This document shows, piece by piece, positions 1-6,483 of a stretch of DNA of 10,685 nucleotides (positions are counted from its first letter, which is position 1; every line of letters starts with the position of its first letter). The translations under genes and the position numbers were made by a program. This DNA is from AWTP1-13 sp039808585 (GTDB lineage: Bacteria > Pseudomonadota > Alphaproteobacteria > Rhizobiales > Hyphomicrobiaceae). The DNA lies in assembly GCA_039808585.1 (NCBI GenBank), contig JBDHTJ010000171.1:1-10685 (forward strand), read 5' to 3'. The notes under the pieces were generated by a model that saw nothing but the letters and a program-made list of their open reading frames with translations, was not told the DNA's origin and searched no databases.

Positions 1-105
1 GCGGCAAGCCGCTCCGGAGGGGACGCACACCCCGACCCGACGCAATCATGTGCCGGTTTCAGCCGGCGCTTCGAAAGTGCTTGTTCGCAGACGACGAGGT
101 GCAGC
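1..105. other. Leader region before first gene, no gene seen
   Basis: This 105-base stretch precedes the first gene. It begins with a short perfect hairpin, GCGGC-AA-GCCGC (1-12), which has no T-run after it and so is not a convincing terminator. An SD-like GAGGT at 96-100 lies five bases before the ATG at 106 and supports that start. No clear promoter was recognised. Other open frames here are only high-GC shadows of the following gene. Confidence 0.4.
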
Positions 106-672
106 ATGCGGGCTTTGCATACCGAGACGGTCGAGGCAGAGGTCGGACACCACGAGGCGGTCGCCTATACGCAGTCTTCCGCGGCGCTCGCGTACAGCTC
201 CCGCAAACTGCGATCGGCGAGCCTTGCCGTCGCAGTCCTGGCGCTGCCCCTGTTCCTCTTCGCCTTCGCCCAGAGCTTCGCGATGCGGCTGGTGGGAATT
301 GGCCTGCTGCTCCTGTGCGTGCTGCTTCTGGAACGGCTGAGAAGGCGGGCGGAAGCCAGGACCTGCGCCGTCATCGTGAGTGCATGGGGCATCACGTGGG
401 CCGCGACCGGCCTGCAGCTGCGCTGGCAGGACATAGCCCGCATTCACCCGGTGTGCAGCCGATCCGCGAAGGCGATCGACGTGGAACTCAGGTGGCCCCG
501 CTCTTTCGCCCGCCACGAAAGCCTCTCCGTCCGCTTCGGCGCGTGGTGCCAGCACGCGCTGAACGTGCCGGCGATCACGCTCAGCCTGTGGCTGGTGGAA
601 GCCAACGCCGAGACGTTCCTGTCAGCGGTGCGTGCACACCGGCCTGATCTCCTGCACCACACGAACCGCTGA
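106..672 (+). CDS. Small membrane protein with two TM helices, unknown function
   Basis: The product is 188 residues and I do not recognise a named family. A polar N-terminus (1-35) is followed by two closely spaced hydrophobic helices at about 39-57 and 59-76. A basic stop-transfer segment (ERLRRRAEAR, 76-85) comes next, and then a soluble C-terminal domain of about 100 residues. The C-terminal stretch 'GITWAATGLQLRWQDIARI' followed by alternating hydrophobic segments resembles the PH-like domains of small bacterial membrane proteins, but this is only an impression. The ATG is supported by GAGGT five bases upstream. It stands alone and is convergent with the minus-strand unit ending at 736, with 63 bases between them and no visible terminator. 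Nothing ties it to the catabolic genes nearby. Confidence 0.75.
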   Translation: MRALHTETVEAEVGHHEAVAYTQSSAALAYSSRKLRSASLAVAVLALPLFLFAFAQSFAMRLVGIGLLLLCVLLLERLRRRAEARTCAVIVSAWGITWAATGLQLRWQDIARIHPVCSRSAKAIDVELRWPRSFARHESLSVRFGAWCQHALNVPAITLSLWLVEANAETFLSAVRAHRPDLLHHTNR

Positions 673-735
673 CCGCGCAGCCGGCGCGATCACGCCCTGT
701 GCAGATTGCCCAGGCCCTGCGCAACGCCCGCCCTG

Positions 736-1317
736 TCAGCGCAGGCCGTCCTTGCCGACGACGTCGCGCGCGGCCAATCCGCCGACCCGGGCGTTGAGAC
801 GGCCTCTGTTGGCGAGGCAGACGATCAGCGCGATCTCGTCGGCAGCTGGCGCCTCGGGCGGCATCGTGACCGTCACGCCATCATAGTGGGAGCGCACATA
901 CAGCGCATCCTTGTGGGCAAGCGGCACGTCGATGGTGGCACCTGGCGCCGCAAGCTTCGTGAACGACGGGATCCACGCCTGCGCCCCGCCCATGGCCTCG
1001 CGCAGCGGCGTGGCAAACGTCGTCGTTAGCATCGCATTGGCATGCTCGAGTTCACCGCCGAGGCCCACGATGCCACCCTTGCCGTAGCTGACGGGCTTGT
1101 AGCGCCCCATGGCGGCAACGGCCGTGTCCGCCAGCAGCTTGCCGATGGCTTCGCTGGCGGCGATCGCCTCGCTCAAGTCCTCCACGTAGCGGCCGGCGTA
1201 GGGGTTGGCGACGACCGCCACGGCCGTCACGCGCATCAGCGGCTCGGCGTGGCGCTTGCCCGCTTCGACCTCCTTGTGATCGCAGAACGAGAGTATCCGG
1301 CGCACGTCGAGCTTCAT
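736..1317 (-). CDS. Amino acid synthesis family protein (DUF1185 / AA_synth)
   Basis: The 193-residue product matches the AA_synth (DUF1185) family in length and pattern, starting with 'MKLDVRRILSFCDHKEVEAG'. It has the Gly-rich central stretch 'GKGGIVGLGGELEHANAML' (79-97) and 'VPLAHKDALYVRSHYDGVTV' (131-150). No signal peptide or membrane segment is seen, so it should be cytoplasmic. The biochemical function of this family is not established as far as I know, and the name should not be read as a proven role in biosynthesis. The open frame runs 54 codons further upstream, but ATG 1317 is chosen because a full SD, GGAGGT (complement of 1325-1330), sits seven bases before it. It lies 70 bases downstream of the MarR gene on the same strand, probably in one transcript. 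Its place beside a degradative operon suggests an enzymatic or accessory role in that pathway, which is inference. Confidence 0.87.
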   Translation of the reverse strand: MKLDVRRILSFCDHKEVEAGKRHAEPLMRVTAVAVVANPYAGRYVEDLSEAIAASEAIGKLLADTAVAAMGRYKPVSYGKGGIVGLGGELEHANAMLTTTFATPLREAMGGAQAWIPSFTKLAAPGATIDVPLAHKDALYVRSHYDGVTVTMPPEAPAADEIALIVCLANRGRLNARVGGLAARDVVGKDGLR

Positions 1318-1387
1318 GACTGTCACCTCCGTTGGAGCCTGCTTCGATGCGATGGACGCGCCCTCGAGTCCATCGAAAGGGTGGGGT

Positions 1388-1987
1388 TCACAAGGCCTTT
1401 GCGTCCGTCGCGTCGGTTCCATTGGTGGCGAGGTATCTCTGCAGCGCAACCGCCCGGTCCCCGCACGCGACCAGCTCATCGACGATCTCGAGCAGAAGCT
1501 GGAACTTCTCCCGCGTCAGGCACGCGAATTCCACATCGTTGACGGCGCGTTGTGCCGGCGCCAACTCGGCAAGCAGGCGGAAGCCCTTCTCGGTGACGGT
1601 GAGCACGATGCGGCGACGATCGATGTCGCCCGGCGTCTTCTCCACCAGGCCCAGCGACTGCAGCTTGCGCGTCACGGTGGTGACGAAGGCACCGCTCACC
1701 CGCAGATGATCGGCGATCGTCTTCACATTCACTTCGCCTTCGACACCAAGGTGCGCGATCGCAATCAGCACCGTGTATTCGATGCCGGCGAGCCCGATGC
1801 GCGCTGCATGCCCTTCGCGGATGGCTTCGTGGCGGGCCAGGAAGCCGAACAGGCCATGCACGAGCCGCCTGAAATCCGCGTCGCTCCCGCCGGAAAGCAA
1901 TTCCGGTCGCGATACGGTGAGCGGCATGCGGCCGGGATGTGCCCCCGGTCCTGCCGCCTGCGGCGTCTTCTTCGAAACCTTTGCCAT
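1388..1987 (-). CDS. MarR-family transcriptional regulator
   Basis: This is a dimeric winged-helix repressor type; members usually release DNA when they bind a small phenolic or other aromatic ligand. The 199-residue product shows the MarR pattern: an N-terminal dimerisation helix (40-62), a helix-turn-helix 'VKTIADHLRVSGAFVTTVTR' (88-107) running into 'KLQSLGLVEK', and the wing 'DIDRRRIVLTVTEKG' (121-135). C-terminal helices (about 140-188) complete the dimer interface. The N-terminus is about 30 residues longer than usual and low in complexity. ATG 1987 (MAKVSKK) is preferred; AGGA lies about 12 bases upstream, which is far. A GTG at 2065 and an ATG at 1927 are alternatives. It is divergent from the monooxygenase operon and upstream of the DUF1185 gene. 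The palindrome at 2078-2096 in the shared upstream region is the natural candidate operator, so it probably autoregulates and controls the catabolic operon. Confidence 0.93.
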   Translation of the reverse strand: MAKVSKKTPQAAGPGAHPGRMPLTVSRPELLSGGSDADFRRLVHGLFGFLARHEAIREGHAARIGLAGIEYTVLIAIAHLGVEGEVNVKTIADHLRVSGAFVTTVTRKLQSLGLVEKTPGDIDRRRIVLTVTEKGFRLLAELAPAQRAVNDVEFACLTREKFQLLLEIVDELVACGDRAVALQRYLATNGTDATDAKAL

Positions 1988-2071
1988 GCTCGAAATCGGT
2001 CCTGCCCGCGCGCTCCTGGGAAGCAACGGCACAAATGCTGTGCAGCGCCTCGAGAGGGAGGCCACGCGTCG

Positions 2072-2100
2072 TTTACATAGCTAACTTTGTAAGCTACCTT
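2072..2100 (+). promoter_or_regulatory. Candidate MarR operator overlapping a possible promoter
   Basis: The 19-base segment TAGCTAACTTTGTAAGCTA (2078-2096) is an imperfect palindrome. Outer arms TAGCT/AGCTA match perfectly and an inner AC/GT pair also matches, giving seven of nine symmetric pairs. It is AT-rich against a very GC-rich background. On the plus strand it fills a 17-base spacer between TTTACA (2072-2077, five of six matches to a -35 box) and TACCTT (2095-2100, a weak -10 box). A protein bound here would block polymerase. MarR proteins typically bind 16-20 bp palindromes of this kind upstream of their own gene. The palindrome is observed; its use by this regulator and the promoter assignment are inferred. 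Confidence 0.55.
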
Positions 2101-2158
2101 AAAGCCGTTGTGCCGCGCGCTGCAAGTGCTGCCGGGTCTCGGGGCCACAACCGATCCA

Positions 2159-2190
2159 GGCAAGTGATCCTGGCAAGTGATCCTGGCAAG
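2159..2190. repeat. Short tandem repeat, 13-bp unit, about 2.5 copies
   Basis: The unit GGCAAGTGATCCT occurs twice in perfect tandem (2159-2171 and 2172-2184), followed by the partial copy GGCAAG (2185-2190). It lies in the 5' leader of the monooxygenase operon, downstream of the candidate MarR operator. It could arise by replication slippage or serve as a repeated protein-binding site; the sequence alone does not say which. Confidence 0.6.
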
Positions 2191-2201
2191 CGCTCCCTGC
2201 G

Positions 2202-2219
2202 ATCGATCGTGGGATCGAT
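2202..2219. promoter_or_regulatory. Inverted repeat in leader of monooxygenase operon
   Basis: ATCGATC (2202-2208) and GATCGAT (2213-2219) form a perfect 7-bp inverted repeat separated by GTGG. It lies 45 bases before the monooxygenase start and just after the 13-bp tandem repeat. It could be a second protein-binding site or a small RNA hairpin in the leader. No T-run follows, so it is not a typical terminator. The function is unknown. Confidence 0.35.
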
Positions 2220-2264
2220 GCGCGCGCACACTCAATCGTTGTTGGCTGACGGAGGATCAGGTTC

Positions 2265-3746
2265 ATGGGCATCTGCAAGACCGGCGCCGATCACATTGCA
2301 TCGCTGAAGGACGGGCGCAGCACCTACATCGACGGCGAACTCGTCGCCGATGTCACGACGCATCCGGCTTTCGCCCGCTCCGTCGCCTCGGCCGCGGCGC
2401 TTTACGACTATCAGGCCCGGCCCGAGAACCTGGAGGCCATGACCTTCGAACTGCCGGGTTCCGGCGGTCGCCGCGTGAGCCGTGCCTGGCAGATGCCGCG
2501 CTCGCTGGATGAAACGGTGGCGCGGCGCAAGGCGCTGCAGCGCTGGGCGCGCATCAGCTATGGTTTCATGGGGCGCTCGCCCGACCATCTCGCGTCCGCG
2601 CTGATTGGGCAGAAGATGGGTCTCGAAGTCTTCGAGAAGCATTCGCCGGCGCGCGCCAAGGCGTTCTCCGATTACGTTGACTTCGCCACCCGCGAGGACC
2701 TGTTCCTCACCTACGTGATCATCAATCCGCAGGCCGAACGCGGCAAGGACTGGGGCAACCAGGCGGAAGATCTCGTCGCCCGCATCGTCGACGAGGATGC
2801 CGAGGGCATCACCATCCGTGGCGCCAAGATGATGGGCACCAGCTCCATCATGGCAAACGAGGTGTTCATCGCCAGCCTGCAGCCCCTGAAGCCCGGCGAG
2901 GAGGATCTCGCCTTCTGCTGCGCCCTGCCGATGAACGCCAAGGGCCTGAAGGTTCTCTCGCGCAAGAGCTTCGAGGCCTCAGCCGTCTCCATCTACGACA
3001 ATCCCATCTCCTCGCGCTTCGACGAGAACGACGCGCTCATGTACTTCGAGGACGTGAAGGTGCCTTGGGACCGCGTCTTCGTGCACCGCAACCCCGACCT
3101 GTGCCGCGCCCAGTTCCACGACACGCCGGGCCACGTCTACCAGAACTACCAGGCGCAGATCCGGCTGTCGGTGAAGACGCGCTTCCTCGTCGGTCTGGCG
3201 CGGCGCATCACCGAGACGATCGGCACCACCGACATGCCGCAGGTGCGCGAGCAGCTCGGCTATCTCGCCGCGCGGGCAGGCATGGTCGAGGCGATGCTGT
3301 CGGGCATCGAGGCCAGCGGCGCCAAGAAGGGCGAGTGGTGGGTGCCCAACCGGCATCTGCTCTACTCCGCGCAGGTGCTCACGCAGGACTTCTACCCCCA
3401 GCTGATAACGCTGATCCGCGACCTTTCGGGCGGCGCGCTCATCATGTTGCCCTCGTCCTACAAGGATTGGGAGAATCCCGAGCTCGTCCCCATCATTCGC
3501 AAGACGCAGCGCTCCGCCGGCATGAGCCCGGAGAAGAAGGTGAAGCTGCTCAAGGCGGCATGGGACGCGATCGGCTCGGAGTTCGCCTCGCGCCACGTGC
3601 AGTACGAGATGTTCTACGCGGGCGCCCGCTTCGTCACCACCGGGCACTCGTTCCGCACCTTTGACTGGGCGGATGCCTCGGGCATGGTCGAGGATCTCCT
3701 GTCGGGCTACGACCTGACTTCCTCATCGAAGCTCGCGGCTGAATAG
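2265..3746 (+). CDS. HpaB-type FADH2-dependent monooxygenase, large oxygenase component
   Basis: The 493-residue product belongs to the HpaB/PvcC/4-hydroxybutyryl-CoA dehydratase flavoprotein family. Members of the monooxygenase branch use FADH2 from a separate reductase and O2 to hydroxylate a substrate in the cytoplasm. Family marks are 'YGFMGRSPDH' (99-108), 'YVDFATREDLFLTYVIINPQ' (137-156), 'GITIRGAKMMGTSSIMANEV' (181-200), 'YFEDVKVPWDRVFVHRN' (260-276) and a C-terminal helical domain ending near 'GARFVTTGHSFRTFDW' (453-468). Length is slightly below the roughly 520 residues of E. coli HpaB. GGAGG (2251-2255) nine bases before the ATG supports the start. In 4-hydroxyphenylacetate hydroxylases the GRSPDY Tyr and a later His contact the substrate phenol. 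Here they appear to be His108 and Tyr150, so a different substrate is likely. It is first in an operon with an enamidase-like amidohydrolase and an HpaC-type reductase that should supply FADH2. An N-heterocyclic substrate is plausible but inferred. Confidence 0.92.
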   Translation: MGICKTGADHIASLKDGRSTYIDGELVADVTTHPAFARSVASAAALYDYQARPENLEAMTFELPGSGGRRVSRAWQMPRSLDETVARRKALQRWARISYGFMGRSPDHLASALIGQKMGLEVFEKHSPARAKAFSDYVDFATREDLFLTYVIINPQAERGKDWGNQAEDLVARIVDEDAEGITIRGAKMMGTSSIMANEVFIASLQPLKPGEEDLAFCCALPMNAKGLKVLSRKSFEASAVSIYDNPISSRFDENDALMYFEDVKVPWDRVFVHRNPDLCRAQFHDTPGHVYQNYQAQIRLSVKTRFLVGLARRITETIGTTDMPQVREQLGYLAARAGMVEAMLSGIEASGAKKGEWWVPNRHLLYSAQVLTQDFYPQLITLIRDLSGGALIMLPSSYKDWENPELVPIIRKTQRSAGMSPEKKVKLLKAAWDAIGSEFASRHVQYEMFYAGARFVTTGHSFRTFDWADASGMVEDLLSGYDLTSSSKLAAE

Positions 3747-3759
3747 GGCAAGCGTGGCA

Positions 3760-4959
3760 ATGCGCATCGCCATCACCAACATCGGCACCATCGTCTCGGG
3801 CAACTGGCGCACGCCCTTTGCTTCGGGCGACACCATCCTCATGGACGCTGGCCGCATCACCCGTGTCGGCACGGCGCCTGCCGCCGAGGTGGAGGCTTGC
3901 GATGTCGTGATCGATGCCGGTGGCACCACGGCCATTCCCGGTCTCATCGACAGCCACGTGCACATCACCTTCGGCGACTACACGCCCCGGCAACGCACCG
4001 TCGGTTATCTCGAAAGCTACCTGCATGGCGGCGTCACCACGTCCATCTCGGCATCGGAAGTGCACACGCCCGGCCGGCCGAAGGATCCCGAAGGCGTGAA
4101 GGCGCTGGCGGTGGCCGCGCAACGCTGCTTTGCCACCTATCGCCCCGGCGGCATGCGTGTGTGCGCAGGCTCCGTCATTCTCGAGCCGGGGCTCACGGCG
4201 GCCGACCTGCAGGAGATCTCGGGCAAGGGCGTATGGCTCGCAAAGGCCGGCTTCGGCGCCATGCAGACCGCCTACGACTACGTGCCCCTCGTCGCCGCGG
4301 CGAAGGAGGCCGGCATGATCACCACCTGCCACACCGGCGGCTCATCCATTCCGGGCTCCGGCGCTATCACGGGTGATCATCTGCTTGCCATGCGGCCGCA
4401 CGTGTCGTTCCACGTGAACGGCGGGCCGACCGCCATGCCCGATGCCGATTTCGAACGCGTCATTGCGGAAAGCGACATCGCGCTGCAGGTGTGCACCGCC
4501 GGCAACCTGCGCACGACGCTGCTGTGCGCCAACCTCGCCCGCAAGATGCAGGCCTTCGACCGCTTCATCATCGCCACCGACACGCCGACGGGCAGCGGCA
4601 TCATGCCGTTGGGCATGCTCTACACCATCGCCCACTGCGCCAGTCTCACGGACGGGGCGCCAGAGGAATTCATCTGCGCGGCCACGGGCAACAACGCCAG
4701 CGTCTACCGGCTCGACAGCGGCCGGCTGGAACCCGGCAAGGCCGCCGACGTGGTCCTCATCGATGCGCCGGACGGAGGCACGCAGGCGACGGCGCTGGCG
4801 GCCATCAAGCATGGTGACATCGCCGCCATCGGTGCCGTCGTTTCCGACGGCGTGCCGCGCTTCGTGGGTCGCAGCCGCAACACGCCGGCCACCACGCGCA
4901 AGGTTCGCGTGGCGCACAATCGCGTGCTACAGGATTTCAGCGGCGCTGCGGCACATTAA
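3760..4959 (+). CDS. Enamidase-like metal-dependent amidohydrolase
   Basis: The product is a TIM-barrel amidohydrolase that should hydrolyse a C-N bond using a bound metal centre. Counting from a GTG six bases upstream (3754; 401 residues), the metal-site pattern is complete. It includes HVH at 68-70 ('PGLIDSHVH'), Lys164 in 'GVWLAKAGFGA' as candidate carboxylated lysine, His193 in 'TTCHTGGSS', His220 in 'SFHVNGG' and catalytic Asp276 in 'IIATDTPTGSG'. The C-terminal 'GRLEPGKAADVVLID' closes the usual small beta domain. 'CHTGGSS' and 'TDTPTGSG' recall enamidase of anaerobic nicotinate fermentation, which opens a cyclic enamide, more than dihydroorotase or hydantoinase. No signal peptide is present. 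ATG 3760 or GTG 3754 may be the start; AGGG overlapping the upstream stop could serve either. It begins 13 bases after the monooxygenase stop, so the two are surely cotranscribed. Family placement is firm; the substrate is inferred. Confidence 0.9.
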   Translation: MRIAITNIGTIVSGNWRTPFASGDTILMDAGRITRVGTAPAAEVEACDVVIDAGGTTAIPGLIDSHVHITFGDYTPRQRTVGYLESYLHGGVTTSISASEVHTPGRPKDPEGVKALAVAAQRCFATYRPGGMRVCAGSVILEPGLTAADLQEISGKGVWLAKAGFGAMQTAYDYVPLVAAAKEAGMITTCHTGGSSIPGSGAITGDHLLAMRPHVSFHVNGGPTAMPDADFERVIAESDIALQVCTAGNLRTTLLCANLARKMQAFDRFIIATDTPTGSGIMPLGMLYTIAHCASLTDGAPEEFICAATGNNASVYRLDSGRLEPGKAADVVLIDAPDGGTQATALAAIKHGDIAAIGAVVSDGVPRFVGRSRNTPATTRKVRVAHNRVLQDFSGAAAH

Positions 4960-4994
4960 GCAGTGTCCGTATGAAATCCGAGAAGGCCCTGCCG

Positions 4995-5549
4995 ATGAGC
5001 GCAAGACCGCCGTCACCGCGTGAATTCCGAACCGTCATGGGCTCGTTCCCGACGGGCGTCGCCGTGGTCGCCACCGTGCACGAGGGCAGGCGCTACGGCG
5101 TGACCATCAACTCGCTCACCTCCATCTCGCTCGCGCCGATGATCGTGCTGGTCTCCCTCGATACGGGCAGCCTCACGGGCCGCATGATCCTGGGGCGCGG
5201 CGCCTTCACAGTGAACCTTCTGGGGGAGCATCAGGAGGAGCTGTCGCGCCGTTTCGTGTCCAAGGTCGCGGACAGGTTCGAAGGGATACCCGTCGCCGCG
5301 CGCAACGATGATCTGCCGGTGATCTCGGGCACCACGGGGCATCTCGTCTGCCGCCTGCTGCAGTCGAGCGAGATCGGCGATCACACGGTCATGTACGGCG
5401 AGGTGCTCGAGTGTGCGACGGGCGATCATGCACCGCTCGTCTATTTCGGCGGCTCCTATGGCCGGGTCGCAAGCTGGGTGAAGCTGCGCGACGCCTCCAG
5501 CGACGAACTCGAGGCCGACCTGCATCGCCGCGCCCCCGGCTGGGGCTGA
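4995..5549 (+). CDS. Flavin reductase, HpaC-type small component
   Basis: The 184-residue product is a flavin reductase-like FMN-binding split-barrel protein. Such proteins use NAD(P)H to reduce FAD or FMN, which diffuses to the partner monooxygenase. Marks are 'FRTVMGSFPTGVAVVAT' near the start, 'GVTINSLTSISLAPMIVLVS' (35-54), 'GAFTVNLLGEHQEELSRRF' (69-87), 'GDHTVMYGEV' (128-137, the usual NADH-side GDH motif) and 'APLVYFGGSYGRV'. Length is typical. An in-frame ATG at 4971 would add eight residues but has no SD. GAGAAGG (4980-4986) sits eight bases before ATG 4995, which I prefer. It is third in the operon, 35 bases after the amidohydrolase, and almost certainly feeds the HpaB-type oxygenase at the operon head. 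No convincing terminator follows; the nearest stem is GCCGC/GCGGC (5554-5574) without a T-run. Confidence 0.91.
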   Translation: MSARPPSPREFRTVMGSFPTGVAVVATVHEGRRYGVTINSLTSISLAPMIVLVSLDTGSLTGRMILGRGAFTVNLLGEHQEELSRRFVSKVADRFEGIPVAARNDDLPVISGTTGHLVCRLLQSSEIGDHTVMYGEVLECATGDHAPLVYFGGSYGRVASWVKLRDASSDELEADLHRRAPGWG

Positions 5550-5748
5550 TCGCGCCGCTGGCGCTCCTTGCGGCGGGGTCAGCTGCGAAAGCTGCGTAAC
5601 CCAGCATCGTTCCCCCGATATCCCCGCACCGCTGAACTACGCGCCTCGCGGCGCTATTAACCCCCTCTCCTCTTGCCTTTTCGGATGCCGGGCCGAAGGC
5701 GCGGCACGCCGGATCTTTCCCATCTCCGTCTTCCGCACCGGGAATGAT

Positions 5749-5774
5749 CCCGGGTCTCGCTGCGCTCGCCCGGG
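5749..5774. repeat. Interspersed repeat with CCCGGG inverted ends
   Basis: CCCGGG at 5749-5754 and again at 5769-5774 flank the 14-base core TCTCGCTGCGCTCG. Each end is self-complementary and the two can pair. Sequences of this type are scattered in many high-GC proteobacterial genomes, from general familiarity rather than a search. It is probably a small non-coding repeat with no gene content. Confidence 0.45.
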
Positions 5775-5812
5775 AAGGCAAAGAGGAGAGCGATGTGGAC
5801 TTCGGCAGGCTG

Positions 5813-5903
5813 GCGTGGATCTCCGCCTGCGCGGGGACGACGGGTGGGGGGACGGGAGGCGTTCCCTAAATAGCGTGATGCCCGCGCAGGCGGGCATCCA
5901 CGC
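5813..5903. repeat. Inverted pair of REP-like palindromes
   Basis: Segment 5813-5842 and the reverse complement of 5874-5903 agree at 25 of 30 positions, with weaker similarity about ten bases further out. Each copy also folds alone: the second has a perfect 6-bp stem GCCCGC/GCGGGC with tetraloop GCAG (5880-5895), and the first has CTCCGC/GCGGGG with tetraloop CTGC (one T-G pair). The 31 bases between copies are unrelated. This head-to-head arrangement is characteristic of REP or BIME-like elements. In transcripts it would make a strong stem that could end or stabilise the converging messages; that role is inferred. Confidence 0.65.
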
Positions 5904-6028
5904 GAGCTTGCGAATGCATGTCCCGACGCCCCGGGCACAACGTTTTCCGGCCGCATCTGCTGGGTCACGCAGCTTCGTTTCCAACCCAGCCTATGCCCTG
6001 ACGCATGTTGCGCTGCGCAGTCCGACAC

Positions 6029-6409
6029 TCACGCCGGATCGTAGTAGTGCAACTCGAACAGCAGGCAACCCTTCTCGGACTTGAAGGGGCCGTGATAGGC
6101 GCCCGGCGGGCGGCAGGCATAAGTGTTAGGTGCGAAGCTCTCGCCGCCCTTGCCGTTCTCGTCGTTGCCAACCGTGAGGTCGCCCGAAACGAGATACACC
6201 TCCTCCCAGTAATCGTGCACGAACGGCTTCGTGGTGTAGACGCCCGGCTTGAAGCGTAAGAGGCGCGAGCGCGTGCCGCGCTTGTTCGCCTCGTCGAGGG
6301 CGCCCGTCAGGATCTTCTGCTCGATGCCCGCAGGATAGCCCGCCGGTACCTCCCAGCCCTTCGTCATGTCGACGGCGTGAAACTCCAGGTGGGCCTTGTT
6401 GACGGCCAT
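6029..6409 (-). CDS. Single-domain cupin protein
   Basis: The 126-residue product is a small beta-barrel cupin. Motif 1 is 'PGVYTTKPFVHDYWEEVYLV' continuing to SGD, giving His65, Glu69/Glu70 and Gly76. The usual second His of HxH is Tyr67. Motif 2 is 'PPGAYHGPF' with His106. Three metal ligands (His, Glu, His) therefore remain, so a metal site is possible but not certain. Such proteins act as isomerases, dioxygenases, lyases or small-molecule sensors, and I cannot choose. The open frame starts five codons earlier at 6424, but AAGGAGG (complement of 6415-6421) lies five bases before ATG 6409, which fixes the start. It is divergent from the ABC importer with 195 bases between the starts, and convergent with the monooxygenase operon. 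The context suggests a step or sensor in the same catabolic route. Confidence 0.85.
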   Translation of the reverse strand: MAVNKAHLEFHAVDMTKGWEVPAGYPAGIEQKILTGALDEANKRGTRSRLLRFKPGVYTTKPFVHDYWEEVYLVSGDLTVGNDENGKGGESFAPNTYACRPPGAYHGPFKSEKGCLLFELHYYDPA

Positions 6410-6483
6410 CGGGGCCTCCTTCATCGCAAGAAAAATCAGCGTCTTCCTTCGGCGGGAGACGTCGTGCGCATGACCATAATCAA

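Larger units (their letters stand above)
5550..6028. repeat. Gene-free region with interspersed palindromic repeats
   Basis: This 479-base interval separates the convergent flavin reductase and cupin genes and contains no credible gene. Open frames here give low-complexity strings such as 'MPAQAGIHASLR', which I recognise as translated interspersed repeats found in many proteobacterial genomes. Two repeat types are seen. One is centred on CCCGGG...CCCGGG (5749-5774). The other is an inverted pair of the 'CCGCCTGCGCGGGGA' type (5813-5842 and 5874-5903). The stretch around 5655-5745 also looks like part of a repeat block rather than a gene. The location between converging transcription units is typical for REP-like elements. 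Confidence 0.65.

Noticed and set aside
1316..2080. A 254-codon plus-strand frame
   Set aside because: It runs antisense to the MarR gene and the upstream end of the DUF1185 unit. Both minus-strand genes have clear family motifs; this frame has none.
2159..2190. Possible CRISPR or iteron array
   Set aside because: Only two and a half 13-bp units in direct tandem without spacers, and no replication or Cas genes nearby.
2979..3647. A 222-codon minus-strand frame
   Set aside because: It is antisense to the monooxygenase, with no recognisable domain and shadow-like composition.
5554..5594. Possible intrinsic terminator after the flavin reductase gene
   Set aside because: Weak stems GCCGC/GCGGC and CAGCT/AGCTG are present, but there is no T-run and pairing is short.
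5637..6028. Minus-strand frames of 115 and 123 codons in the gene-free region
   Set aside because: They are translations of interspersed repeats ('ERSETRDH' and 'RASRYLG' type strings) and have no SD or domain.
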